Shown here in pieces: positions 42,237 to 50,612 of a stretch of 64,000 bases of DNA. The stretch is from Ruminococcus sp. OA3. Lineage in GTDB: Bacteria > Bacillota > Clostridia > Lachnospirales > Lachnospiraceae. Both the position numbers and the translations under genes were made by a program. How positions within the stretch are numbered: position 1 is the first letter of the stretch; each line of letters begins with the position of its first letter. The notes under the pieces are model-generated. The model worked only from the letters and a program-made list of their open reading frames with translations. It ran no database searches and was not told where the DNA came from. The stretch is from NCBI RefSeq assembly GCF_022440845.1, contig NZ_JAKNTO010000001.1, positions 930,001 to 994,000 on the forward strand, read 5' to 3'.

Positions 42237-42691
42237 GGCATCACCTCCGAATTCTCATTGAGCCGGTATGGTTCATACACAGAAGCCGTGAGGGTGAAGA
42301 CTTTCCGATCATCCCTGATCTGTGTGATGATAATGTCTGCCGTTACCGGATTATGATTCTCAAATGTGACAGTCAGCAGGCAGGAAGGATCCGCGTCGGC
42401 GGGCAAAATTTCACCGATATCGTCAAGACCGATCAGCAGGCTGTTATCACTGCAGGTTCCCTCCGGATATAATTTCTGAAGTTCTTCCGGTGTAGTGATA
42501 CCGGACTGGATACAGGAGGCGATACTCTGGGCCAGATTCACGGAATGATCCAGCCGTTCGGCATCGGTGGAAAGTGTATGTGATTTTGCAAATATCTGGA
42601 TGCAGATGGTGCTTGCCACCGCAAACAGAAGTATGGATAAAAGCAGTTCCAGAAGAAAGATGCCGGATTTATTCGCTTTTGGAAAAGACAT
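42233..42691 (-). CDS. Prepilin-like minor pseudopilin (152 aa)
   Basis: The N-terminus KANKSGIFLLELLLSILLFA is a type IV prepilin motif: Gly before the cleavage site, then a hydrophobic helix with Glu at +5. A beta-rich globular part with Cys in CSDNSLLIG follows. The start at 42691 has GAAAGGAGTTATCAG. It overlaps the preceding gene by 23 bp. A prepilin peptidase must be encoded elsewhere. Confidence 0.75.
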   Translation of the reverse strand: MSFPKANKSGIFLLELLLSILLFAVASTICIQIFAKSHTLSTDAERLDHSVNLAQSIASCIQSGITTPEELQKLYPEGTCSDNSLLIGLDDIGEILPADADPSCLLTVTFENHNPVTADIIITQIRDDRKVFTLTASVYEPYRLNENSEVMP

Positions 42692-43151
42692 AAGCTGATA
42701 ACTCCTTTCCCTCGTCTCCGGAAGCGGAGAGCACAAAACGTCCCTGCTCATCCTGGAGGATTGAAAAATCTGAGATTTCTGTGATAATCTGTCCTGAGCC
42801 GTAGTCAGGAGTGTCCGATGCACGGATCGTCAGTTCACGCAGAGTTCCTTCATATTCATAGATATATGTTGTATAATCCGAACCCTGATAGGTATCATGC
42901 AGAAGGAGCAGGTCCCGGTCTTCATCGGAGCTGACAGAGATTCCCTGGCTTCTGTCATTCTGATGAATTTTTTCTGTCACATAAGAAAGTGCAGTTCTCA
43001 CATTTGCGTCTGACGTTGTTGACGAGACGGCGGACTGATAGATGTCTGCTCCGATCACGATGACCAGTGTGGCGGTAGTGACAAAAATACCGAGCAGAGA
43101 CAGGATAAAAAAGAAATCAATCGCATGATATAATTTATTTTCACGTTCCAT
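42669..43151 (-). CDS. DUF4860-like pilin-related protein (160 aa)
   Basis: One hydrophobic helix near the N-terminus (about residues 10-34, IDFFFILSLLGIFVTTATLVI) precedes a beta-rich domain with YQGSDYTTYIYEYEGTLREL. The pattern matches the DUF4860 proteins found in clostridial pilus-like clusters. No classical prepilin Gly|Phe-Glu5 motif is seen, so processing is uncertain. It overlaps the following gene by 23 bp. Confidence 0.65.
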   Translation of the reverse strand: MERENKLYHAIDFFFILSLLGIFVTTATLVIVIGADIYQSAVSSTTSDANVRTALSYVTEKIHQNDRSQGISVSSDEDRDLLLLHDTYQGSDYTTYIYEYEGTLRELTIRASDTPDYGSGQIITEISDFSILQDEQGRFVLSASGDEGKELSAYVFSKSE

Positions 43152-43162
43152 GAGAATGCCTC

Positions 43163-43495
43163 CTAAGGCGTGCGTGTGATAATGGTGACTTCGGGCATGA
43201 TATTTTCTCCGACAGGCCGGTAGTCAATAAAATATCTGTCCCGGTCGTACATCAGAGGGTAGTGCATCTGAAGATAATCCAGATCCTCCGGATAAGTTCC
43301 TTCCGTTGTATAACATTGAATGATGTTCCGGTAGACGGCATCTTCGAGAGTCCGGCGCTGTTCGCTGACGGTACTCTCCATTGCGGAATCAACCCCTAAA
43401 TAGAACAGCAGCAGTACAGCAGCTGTAAGTAAAAGTGAAACCAGTGGTTTAAATATATTGACGCGTGCCGGCTGGCGGGATAAAAAACGGTTCAT
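43163..43495 (-). CDS. Small pilin-cluster membrane protein (110 aa)
   Basis: One hydrophobic helix (about residues 19-38, LVSLLLTAAVLLLFYLGVDS) precedes a short domain with YRNIIQCYTTEGTYPEDLDYL, a pattern seen at the C-terminal ends of pseudopilin-like proteins where it follows the helix. The start at 43495 is preferred over a GTG six codons earlier because GTGAGGTG is 9 bp upstream. It follows the GspF gene by 20 bp. Confidence 0.6.
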   Translation of the reverse strand: MNRFLSRQPARVNIFKPLVSLLLTAAVLLLFYLGVDSAMESTVSEQRRTLEDAVYRNIIQCYTTEGTYPEDLDYLQMHYPLMYDRDRYFIDYRPVGENIMPEVTIITRTP

Positions 43496-43515
43496 AAAGT
43501 GATGGCACCTCACAA

Positions 43516-44550
43516 TCAGTAAGTGTTGATGCCCGAGAGGACACCGATAAGCGGAAGCATGACGGACAGCAGGATAAATCCGACGATTATGGAAAGCATG
43601 CCTACCAGAGCAGGTTCCAGAACAGCGATCATCCGTCCAAGACGTTCATCTGCACGCTGCTGATACGTGTCAGCAAGCTGCTTCATCACTGTGTCCGGAA
43701 CGCCGGACCGAAATCCCACGGAAATCATATGTGCTTCCATCGAAGAAAAAATATGTGACTCCTTAAGCGCACTGGTGAATTCCATGCCGTCTGATGCGAG
43801 CTGCATACAATGCTGTATCTTTTGCTTCATGGGCTCATGGTCCGTCAGCGCATAAATCATTTCCAGACATTCATCGGTACCCATACCGCTTCTCAGAAGC
43901 AGGGAAAAACTGTGAGCAAACCGCGCTGCATGAATGTCGCGGTAAAGTTTTTTGGAAAATGGGAGGGTAGCACGGCCCCGGGATATTAAAACAGCGTAAA
44001 CGCAGCAGAGAATGATCAGCAGAAGTATCAGTGGAAATCCAAAACGGCTGATCACGTTTCCGAGTGTCATCAGCCGGAGGGGAATACCGGTAAGTTCACT
44101 TCCGAGCTGATGATAGACCTCCTGAAAAACGGGGAGGACTTTGGCGACCAGAATGCCGCTGACAGCCAGCATGATGATGATCATCACGCATGGATAAGTG
44201 ACTGCATTTTTCAGCGACTGGCGGGTCGCCTCTTCGCGTTCATAGTAATCGGCAAGAGAAGCGGTTGTCTCATCCAGGCAGCCTGCATATTCGCCTATCT
44301 GAAGCATATGAATGGCATACGCGGGGAAAAGCCCGCTTTCTTTTAAGGCACGGCAAAAAGATCCGGATTCATCCAGGTTTTTTTGAAAAAGTGTAAAAAT
44401 TTGTCCTGATTGCTCCGAAGCGGTGTCTTCAGCCATGATCGCAAGGCCTTCTGCCGGTGAGATACCGGCCTGCAGCGTATACGACATCTGGCGGAAAAAT
44501 GTGATCAGCTCCGCGGTATTAAGTTTTTTTATTCTGTTGGTTTCGGACAT
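43516..44550 (-). CDS. PilC/GspF-type inner-membrane platform protein (344 aa)
   Basis: GspF domain repeated twice (about residues 10-135 and 210-335) with three membrane helices, e.g. YPCVMIIIMLAVSGILVAKVLP and the terminal IIVGFILLSVMLPLI. It has the FRQMSYTLQAGIS start and SFSLLLRSGMGTDECLEM in the second half. Such platform proteins couple the cytoplasmic ATPase to pilin assembly. It is the first gene of a six-gene cluster on this strand that ends with PilT. Confidence 0.88.
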   Translation of the reverse strand: MSETNRIKKLNTAELITFFRQMSYTLQAGISPAEGLAIMAEDTASEQSGQIFTLFQKNLDESGSFCRALKESGLFPAYAIHMLQIGEYAGCLDETTASLADYYEREEATRQSLKNAVTYPCVMIIIMLAVSGILVAKVLPVFQEVYHQLGSELTGIPLRLMTLGNVISRFGFPLILLLIILCCVYAVLISRGRATLPFSKKLYRDIHAARFAHSFSLLLRSGMGTDECLEMIYALTDHEPMKQKIQHCMQLASDGMEFTSALKESHIFSSMEAHMISVGFRSGVPDTVMKQLADTYQQRADERLGRMIAVLEPALVGMLSIIVGFILLSVMLPLIGVLSGINTY

Positions 44551-44579
44551 GGTGCTCCTTTCCGGGCAAACCTCCCCGA

Positions 44580-45526
44580 TCAGCGGGAATATTTGACCGT
44601 ATAATTTTTTTCGTTTTCTATAAATTTTTTTGTTTTTTTATCTTTTTTGGCATCCACCGCAAAGGTAGGATCCATCATCGTCCACTTTTCACCGTCGAAA
44701 TGAATCATGTCATCGACCCAGCCTGTTTCTGCGAGATAGCAGCTGATCCAGGCATGGTAGATATCACCTGCATAACCGATCTGAAGCTTTGTGGGGATAC
44801 CCTGGGTGCGCAGCATGCAGGTCATCAGTGCGGCATAATCAAAACAGATACCGGTCTTTGTCTCAAGTGTTTCGTCAATATCCGGCAAATATCCCGACTT
44901 TACGCTCTTTGCTTTTGCGTGATCATATGCGATATTATCCACTGCAAAACGGTAGACGCCTGTGACTGCATCCAGATCAGTACTGGCGGACTTTACAAGT
45001 TCGGCACCTTTTTCGACAGCTTTTGTATCTGCATTATAATTTACAAACTGGTTGGGGTATAAAAATGGGGTGAATTCATTTTTTAATGCCACGTCCAGAT
45101 CCTGCGAAAACAAAACGGCATACTTATCGCCGGCAATATTTTCAAATACCTGTACGCGGTAAGAACCGCTGCCCGCGCTCAGGGGAAAGGTATCATAGCC
45201 CGAGTCCGATTCCAGATCATACGTATAAGTGATGGCATCGGGCCCTGTGATCTGTGCCTTGATTCTGGCGTCATTTCCGGTACAGGATATCATGATATAT
45301 CCATCCTCAGGATGCGAGGCGTCTATGATGACACTGTCATTTCCGTAGACCGTCGTTCCGTCTGCGGATGGGAGCAGTACACGGGGCGTATTGTCCCGGG
45401 TTCCTGTTTCTGTTTTGTCTGTTCGGTTTTTGCATTGGGTGCGGCAGAAGAAGTCTGACTGCATCCTGCAAGAAGGACAACGGAAAGAAGAAACAGGAAA
45501 AACCAACATTTATTTATAAGATTCAA
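44580..45526 (-). pseudogene. Transglutaminase-like lipoprotein interrupted by a frameshift
   Basis: A lipoprotein signal with lipobox VVLLAGC starts at 45526, followed by SQTSSAAPNAKTEQ. It is in a different frame from a 290-residue transglutaminase-like domain that begins near DNTPRVLLPSADGT (about 45390). Adding one base in CCCGGG (about 45395-45400) would join them into a 315-residue lipoprotein. The catalytic domain is intact: Cys in KTGICFDYAALM, His in IYHAWISC, Asp in MMDPTFAVD. So this is a recent frameshift, a sequence error, or less likely a -1 slip. Such proteins may process or cross-link cell-surface proteins. Confidence 0.75.
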
Positions 45527-45676
45527 TTGAAATCCTCCTGTTTTAAGTTACAAGATATTCCTATTATAACACAATTCCGAACAATAAAAAATACGTTAAA
45601 GGTTGTTGTATGATGAATTATCTGATAAAATAAAAGTACGGAGCAATATGATGGACAACAGGAAAGGGACAACAGT

Positions 45677-46969
45677 ATGGAGGAACGACGGGAACAGGAT
45701 ATTTTTTATATGAATATGCTGGGCGGATTTTCCATGAGGTATGGGATGCAGGATATCTCGTTTGCGCGAAGCGGGAATTCTAAGTTTATTCAGCTTCTTC
45801 AGCTTCTGATGATTCATCCGAGAAGACAGATCGCCAAAACGGAGATCATTGAAACTCTGTATGGAGATGAACGGATTGAGAATACAAATCTTACGCTGAA
45901 CAATACGATTTTCCGGCTGCGGAAACAACTGGTAAAGGCAGGGCTTCCGCAGAATCAGTATATTGAAGTACGGCGCGGTACGTGTATCTGGAATATGGAG
46001 GTTTCAGCATGCGTGGATGTGCGGGAATTTGAAATTCTGGCAGAGCGTGCACAGACGGAAGCGGATGAGGAGGAGAGGGCCAGACTGTATCTGGAGGCAT
46101 GTGAGATGTACAAGGGTGAATTTCTGGGAGCAGGAGATGACTCACCGAAATGGATAAAGCAGGAAGCTGAACATCTGCGCGAGCTGTATTTTAAAAGTCT
46201 GAGGGAGTGCCTGCAATATTTCAAACGGTGTCAGGACTATGAACAGATGCTGCATCTGTCAAGACGTGCTGCTGATCTTTATCCGTATGAGGAATGGCAG
46301 CTGTGGGTGATCGACAGTCTGCTGGCCGCCAATCGGTATAAAGAGGCGATGAGGGTGTATCAGGAAGTGACCCGGATGTATTTTACGGACTTAAAAAAAC
46401 CCCCTTCAGAACAGATGCTGCAGCGTTTTCACACCATGAGCAGCCAGGTTCAGTTTGCACAGGGAGCTATGGAAGATGTCCGTCAGGCGGTGCAGGAGAC
46501 CAATCGGATCAGAGGGCCGTATTACTGTACATTTCCGGGGTTTATTGATAACTACCGGTTTCTTGCACGCGGTTATGAACGACTTGGTATTGAAGGATAT
46601 ATGATTTTGTGCACCCTCACAGATTACCAGGGGTGGCCTCTGGAAAAAGAGGATACGCTTGAGGGGATGTGCTCGTTATTTATGGAGGCTGTATGCAGTT
46701 CGCTTAGGAGAGGTGATCTCTATACGCGCTACAGTGCCAATCAGTTTCTTATCTTACTTCCGGCGGCAGGGAAAGATAACTGCGTGGACATTATTAACCG
46801 ACTGAATACCGCTTATAAAAAAGCGGGGTCCGGTCGGAATAAAGTGAATTATTATATGGCATCACTGAAGGAAATGGAATGCAGGGGCGGAGAAACGCTC
46901 GATGATTCGAAAACAGGAGGAAATGAAGATGAAGACACGGGTGGAAGAAACGATAACGAAGCACAGTAA
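45677..46969 (+). CDS. BTAD-type regulator with degenerate GGDEF-like tail (430 aa)
   Basis: An N-terminal OmpR-type winged helix (about residues 10-100; LLQLLMIHPRRQIAKTEIIE) with LTLNNTIFRLRKQL is followed by a bacterial transcriptional activation domain of TPR helices (about 110-270; YLEACEMYKGEFLGAGDDSP, and YPYEEWQLWVIDSLLAANRY). The C-terminal segment (about 290-400) has RYSANQFLILLPAAG, resembling a decayed GGDEF domain without catalytic residues. It is the SARP/BTAD family. The start has AACAGTATGG without a clear site. It overlaps the C_GCAxxG gene by 41 bp. Confidence 0.82.
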   Translation: MEERREQDIFYMNMLGGFSMRYGMQDISFARSGNSKFIQLLQLLMIHPRRQIAKTEIIETLYGDERIENTNLTLNNTIFRLRKQLVKAGLPQNQYIEVRRGTCIWNMEVSACVDVREFEILAERAQTEADEEERARLYLEACEMYKGEFLGAGDDSPKWIKQEAEHLRELYFKSLRECLQYFKRCQDYEQMLHLSRRAADLYPYEEWQLWVIDSLLAANRYKEAMRVYQEVTRMYFTDLKKPPSEQMLQRFHTMSSQVQFAQGAMEDVRQAVQETNRIRGPYYCTFPGFIDNYRFLARGYERLGIEGYMILCTLTDYQGWPLEKEDTLEGMCSLFMEAVCSSLRRGDLYTRYSANQFLILLPAAGKDNCVDIINRLNTAYKKAGSGRNKVNYYMASLKEMECRGGETLDDSKTGGNEDEDTGGRNDNEAQ

Positions 46970-47339
46970 AGGCTATAACTGTGCACAGGCGGTTGCCTGT
47001 ACGTATTGTGACCTTGTGGGCCTGGACGAAGAGACAATGTTTAAGGTCACAGAGGCACTTGGCTCCGGAATGGGAAATATGGAAGGAACCTGCGGGGCTG
47101 TTTCCGCCGCATGCGTTCTTGCCGGGCTGAAGAGCAGCACAGCCAATCTGACTGCGCCCAACAGTAAGGCGGACTCCTACAAACTGTCTAAAGCGGTGAT
47201 GGAAAAGTTCAAGGTGAAGAATGGCTCTGTTCTATGCAAAGAGCTGAAGGGCGTTGCCACGGGAAAGGCACTCTGCAGCTGTCCGGACTGCATCAAGGAC
47301 GCAGCTTCACTGGCAGAGCAGATACTATTTGAAGAGTAA
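46929..47339 (+). CDS. C_GCAxxG_C_C family redox/metal protein (136 aa)
   Basis: The hallmark cysteine pattern of the C_GCAxxG_C_C family is visible: GYNCAQAVACTYCD, then TCGAVSAACVLAGL and a C-terminal LCKELKG with CSCPDCIKDA. The family probably binds a metal or redox centre; its function is unclear. The start at 46929 is chosen because AGGAGG lies 8 bp upstream; ATG at 46923 would be too close. Most of the gene lies outside the overlapping BTAD frame. A terminator follows. Confidence 0.82.
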   Translation: MKTRVEETITKHSKGYNCAQAVACTYCDLVGLDEETMFKVTEALGSGMGNMEGTCGAVSAACVLAGLKSSTANLTAPNSKADSYKLSKAVMEKFKVKNGSVLCKELKGVATGKALCSCPDCIKDAASLAEQILFEE

Positions 47340-47358
47340 ATGTTATGTTTTTATTTAG

Positions 47359-47407
47359 AAAGTCCGATATCCTTTAAGGCCTTAAGCCCCGGGAAATCGG
47401 ACTTTTT
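47359..47407 (+). terminator. Terminator after the C_GCAxxG gene
   Basis: AAAGTCCGAT (47359-47368) pairs with ATCGGACTTT (47396-47405), with an inner AAGGCCTT helix and a short T-run. Confidence 0.82.
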
Positions 47408-47486
47408 GCACGGAGTTTATTATGATTGGATTATCTTTCCTGCCATATGCCGGATATGAAAAATAGGAAATATGGAAAAAGTATGG

Positions 47487-47513
47487 TATAATGTGAACAC
47501 TTGGCGAGGTGTT
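47487..47513 (+). promoter_or_regulatory. Promoter -10 and leader hairpin of the pseudokinase gene
   Basis: TATAAT (47487-47492) follows TATGG, a near-extended -10. Directly after it, AACACTT (47496-47502) pairs with AGGTGTT (47507-47513) over a GGCG loop. About 65 nt of leader follow before the start codon. No known riboswitch core was recognised. Confidence 0.5.
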
Positions 47514-47581
47514 TTCGAGCCGAGTAAGAACATAAGCGATGAAACGGATTGGCAATTGTAGAGTAAAGGAGGATACAGATT

Positions 47582-49093
47582 ATGGAGAATACATTACAGA
47601 ATCTGGATGAATACCGGAAGAGCCGCCCCATGGATGTGCAGGCAGTCATCAATATGGGAATGGATCTCTGTGAAGAACTGGAACAGTACAGGCAGACGCA
47701 GGAGCCTCACTGTGATATAAAAACGTCAAATATTCTGGTGACAGAGTCCGGAAAATTTAAACTGGCACAGCCAGGTGACAGCGCTCATTCTGAGCAGACA
47801 GCGGATCTTTATGCGCTGGGGCTTCTGATGTACCGGCTTCTGAACAAAGGCAGAATGCCTTTTATGCCGGAGTACCCGCAGAAAGCGACGGCACAGGATA
47901 AGCAGAATGCCATGCAGCGCTGCATGGCGGGAGATCCGTTTCCGGATCCGGTCATGGGTGGAAGCGCGATTGCAGAGGTACTGCGGAAAACGTGTCATAT
48001 CCGGCCGGAGGAGCGTTATCTGACGGCAGGTGAATTAAAGCTGGCACTGGAAAGTGTAGTAACTGCGGCAACGATGCCCAACGGAGAGGTTCGAGAAAGT
48101 ACGGAACGTACAATGCGGGAAGAAGAGCCGGTGAAGAAGGAGACAAAGACTGTTCAGCCTGCGGCAAAAGAACCTGAAAAACCGGACAGAAAACAAAAAG
48201 AGGTGGTCATACAGGAAAAAGACAATGGCAAAAAAGAGAAGAAGATCAGGAAAAAAACCAGACGGTCATCTTCGAAAGGCGGGTTTAGCATGCCAATGCC
48301 GCGTTTGGGTCTTCTGCAGTTATGGGTAACACTGTCAGCGCTTGCAGCAGCTGTATTTTTTATACTGGTGCGGGCAGGTGTGTTATCCGGGCTCACTGGA
48401 CTTAAGGGATACATATTCTGCGGGGTACAGATCGTACTCTGTGCACTATGCTCGAGTACAGATCCGGATAATCCCGGACTGCAGCCGACGGTAAAACGGG
48501 GAATCCTGAAGTTCCTGTGGATTTTGACAACTCTGGATTCACTGTTTGTTATCCTGTATTCACTGATTTTAAGAAGCCTGTTGGATAAATATGGGATCCC
48601 TCTGACCTCGTTCTATGTACCGGGACTGATCTCCATGACAGCACCGATCCTTGCAGGGATTATCTACTGGGTATGGAGCAGATCCAGCGAGCGGATAGCT
48701 TATCATAAGCTCAGAATCTGTGCGACGTTTACGGCAGCTGTTGGCATTGTTATCGTGATTCTGGGGATTACAGGTTTTAATAAAAGCTTTTCGATGGTTG
48801 AACTGTACCCGTACTGGCTGGGAGCGCTGCAGCTGGTTCTGGCTCTGTTGTGTATTGTGAATGCGAACGGCAGGCCTGTGATCAAAACGTTGTGTGTCCT
48901 GACATTTGTGCTGGATATTGTGCTCCTCTTTATTCCTGCGATCCAGGAGAAGTTTTCTTCTTTTGGGCTTCCTGAATGGGTTCTGGGTAAAGCTTTCTGC
49001 GTGCTGACGTTCCTGATCCCCCTGATTGCTTGGCTTCTTTTATTCCGTCCACGCAGGGAATCCGAGGTAGAGCAGAAGATTCGTAAGTTTTAG
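47582..49093 (+). CDS. Membrane pseudokinase, kinase C-lobe fused to a multi-helix membrane domain (503 aa)
   Basis: The first 160 residues match only the C-lobe of a Hanks-type kinase: catalytic loop HCDIKTSNILV (H43; Asp, Lys, Asn kept), but the DFG motif is replaced by AQPGD and the activation segment is missing, going straight to SEQTADLYALGLLMYRLL. There is no N-lobe, glycine loop or VAIK lysine. A charged Lys/Glu-rich linker (about 175-245) follows, then about seven or eight membrane helices (about 255-495). Catalysis is unlikely; a scaffolding or sensing role is inferred. The ribosome binding site is AAAGGAGG. It precedes a wall-modifying enzyme gene. Confidence 0.72.
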   Translation: MENTLQNLDEYRKSRPMDVQAVINMGMDLCEELEQYRQTQEPHCDIKTSNILVTESGKFKLAQPGDSAHSEQTADLYALGLLMYRLLNKGRMPFMPEYPQKATAQDKQNAMQRCMAGDPFPDPVMGGSAIAEVLRKTCHIRPEERYLTAGELKLALESVVTAATMPNGEVRESTERTMREEEPVKKETKTVQPAAKEPEKPDRKQKEVVIQEKDNGKKEKKIRKKTRRSSSKGGFSMPMPRLGLLQLWVTLSALAAAVFFILVRAGVLSGLTGLKGYIFCGVQIVLCALCSSTDPDNPGLQPTVKRGILKFLWILTTLDSLFVILYSLILRSLLDKYGIPLTSFYVPGLISMTAPILAGIIYWVWSRSSERIAYHKLRICATFTAAVGIVIVILGITGFNKSFSMVELYPYWLGALQLVLALLCIVNANGRPVIKTLCVLTFVLDIVLLFIPAIQEKFSSFGLPEWVLGKAFCVLTFLIPLIAWLLLFRPRRESEVEQKIRKF

Positions 49094-49198
49094 AACACGA
49101 AGCCGGACTATTTGTCGAATCATGGAAATTTAATAAAAATGTAATTGTATCTTGGCCCAATGAGGGGTATGATAATAGTCATAGTGGGTAGACACAAC

Positions 49199-49221
49199 AA
49201 ACCTCTTGGGGACAGAGGTTT
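49199..49221 (+). promoter_or_regulatory. Leader hairpin upstream of the deacetylase gene
   Basis: AAACCTCT (49199-49206) pairs with AGAGGTTT (49214-49221) over a 7-nt loop, 50 bp before the deacetylase start. No T-tract follows, so it is a leader structure rather than a terminator. The rest of the 49094-49269 gap is AT-rich and holds a possible promoter (TATGATAAT near 49168). Confidence 0.4.
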
Positions 49222-49269
49222 AGATATAAAGGGGAAGTATAGATTAATAGGCGGGAAGATATCATTACA

Positions 49270-50547
49270 ATGGATGAGAGACAAAGAAGAGAGCGAATAG
49301 AGCGCATGAGGCGCGAGAAAGAAAAACAGCTGCGGCGAAGACGGCGTCAGAAAATGCTGATCAAACGCTGTGTGGCTGTTGCAGCCTGTGTGGCGGTAGT
49401 CCTTCTGTGCATCAGCGCAGTGTGGGCAGTCGTCAAACCCATGGTAAAGAATTCGGATACCTCGGGGAAGACGGATAAGGCTGTTATGGAAGTTGAGGCG
49501 GGGACCGGCGAAGGGGCGGAAACCGGCGAAACTGAAGATGGCAATGCGGCAGATAACGGTAATGCCGAAGGTAGTGACCAGTCCGGTGAAGGCACTTCAG
49601 GCGAGACGGCTGAAGGCGCTGATACACAGGCTGTCAAAGCGGAAATGGCCGCGGATACCGTGACCAGTTACGCGGTGCCGGGCTGGCAGGTTGATGATAA
49701 CGGCTGGTGGTATGCCAATGAGGACCGTACATATTATAAGAATGGCTGGCTGGAAATTGATGGTCAGGAGTATTATTTCAATGCTGATGGATATATGCAG
49801 ACCGGTTGGGCTGTTATCGGAGACCAGGGCTGTTACTTCAATGAAAACGGGGTGTACGAGCCGGATAAAGAGTCCAAGATGATTGCGCTGACGTTTGATG
49901 ACGGTCCGGGAAAATATACGAGTGAACTGCTGGACATCCTGGAGGCAAACGGAGCCAGGGCGACTTTCTTTATGCTGGGAGAGTGTGTCAGTGAATACGG
50001 AGCGGATACAATTCCGAGGATGAAGGAGCTGGGATGTGAGCTCGGCAATCACTCCTTCGATCATCCAAACCTTAAGAGTCTTGATGCAGCTGGTATTAAA
50101 GACCAGTTTGACCGGACAGATCAGGCAATCGCACAGTACGCAGGCGGTGATGTGGCGACCCTGGCAAGGACGCCGTTCGGTTCTCAGGACGAGATGATCA
50201 CCGGAGCGATCGGTAAGCCGTGCGTCTACTGGAGTCTGGATACGCTTGACTGGGAGACGAAAAATGTCGATTCCAATATATCGGCAGTTCTCGATAATGT
50301 ATCGGATGGTGAAATCGTGCTGATGCATGATATCTGGCCTACGACAGTGGAGTCCTGCAAGACGATCATTCCGAAGCTTGTGGAAGAAGGATATCAGCTC
50401 GTGACGGTCAGTGAGCTGGCTGCTGCGAAGGGTGTCAGTATGGAAGACGGCGTTACATATTATGATTTTTATCCGGGAAAAGATGCGACCGCAGGCGGTG
50501 CGGATTCTGATGAGGAAGTCACCGACGAGAGCGAACCTGCAGCATAA
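49270..50547 (+). CDS. Cell-wall-bound polysaccharide deacetylase (425 aa)
   Basis: A strongly basic start (residues 3-36) and transmembrane helix (about 37-58) are followed by an acidic Gly/Glu-rich linker (to about 135). Choline-binding-type repeats (about 138-200; NGWWYANEDRTYYKNGW, GYMQTGWAVIGDQ) come next, and then a NodB deacetylase domain (about 205-400) with ALTFDDGPG, GNHSFDHPN, RTPFGS and IVLMHDIW. The Asp and two His of the metal site are kept. It most likely deacetylates peptidoglycan N-acetylglucosamine or another wall glycan. Confidence 0.88.
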   Translation: MDERQRRERIERMRREKEKQLRRRRRQKMLIKRCVAVAACVAVVLLCISAVWAVVKPMVKNSDTSGKTDKAVMEVEAGTGEGAETGETEDGNAADNGNAEGSDQSGEGTSGETAEGADTQAVKAEMAADTVTSYAVPGWQVDDNGWWYANEDRTYYKNGWLEIDGQEYYFNADGYMQTGWAVIGDQGCYFNENGVYEPDKESKMIALTFDDGPGKYTSELLDILEANGARATFFMLGECVSEYGADTIPRMKELGCELGNHSFDHPNLKSLDAAGIKDQFDRTDQAIAQYAGGDVATLARTPFGSQDEMITGAIGKPCVYWSLDTLDWETKNVDSNISAVLDNVSDGEIVLMHDIWPTTVESCKTIIPKLVEEGYQLVTVSELAAAKGVSMEDGVTYYDFYPGKDATAGGADSDEEVTDESEPAA

Positions 50548-50550
50548 AAG

Positions 50551-50599
50551 CACCCCATGTTTCTGATGAATGAACAATCAGAAACATGGGGTGTTTTTT
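50551..50599. terminator. Strong bidirectional terminator
   Basis: A perfect 17-bp stem: CACCCCATGTTTCTGAT (50551-50567) with its complement (50577-50593), a 9-nt loop and six T residues. It ends both the deacetylase and the convergent typA transcripts. Confidence 0.92.
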
Positions 50600-50612
50600 G
50601 CGATGTTACGGA

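Noticed and set aside
47496-47581. Known riboswitch in the pseudokinase leader
   Set aside because: Only one short hairpin is visible and no conserved aptamer core was recognised.
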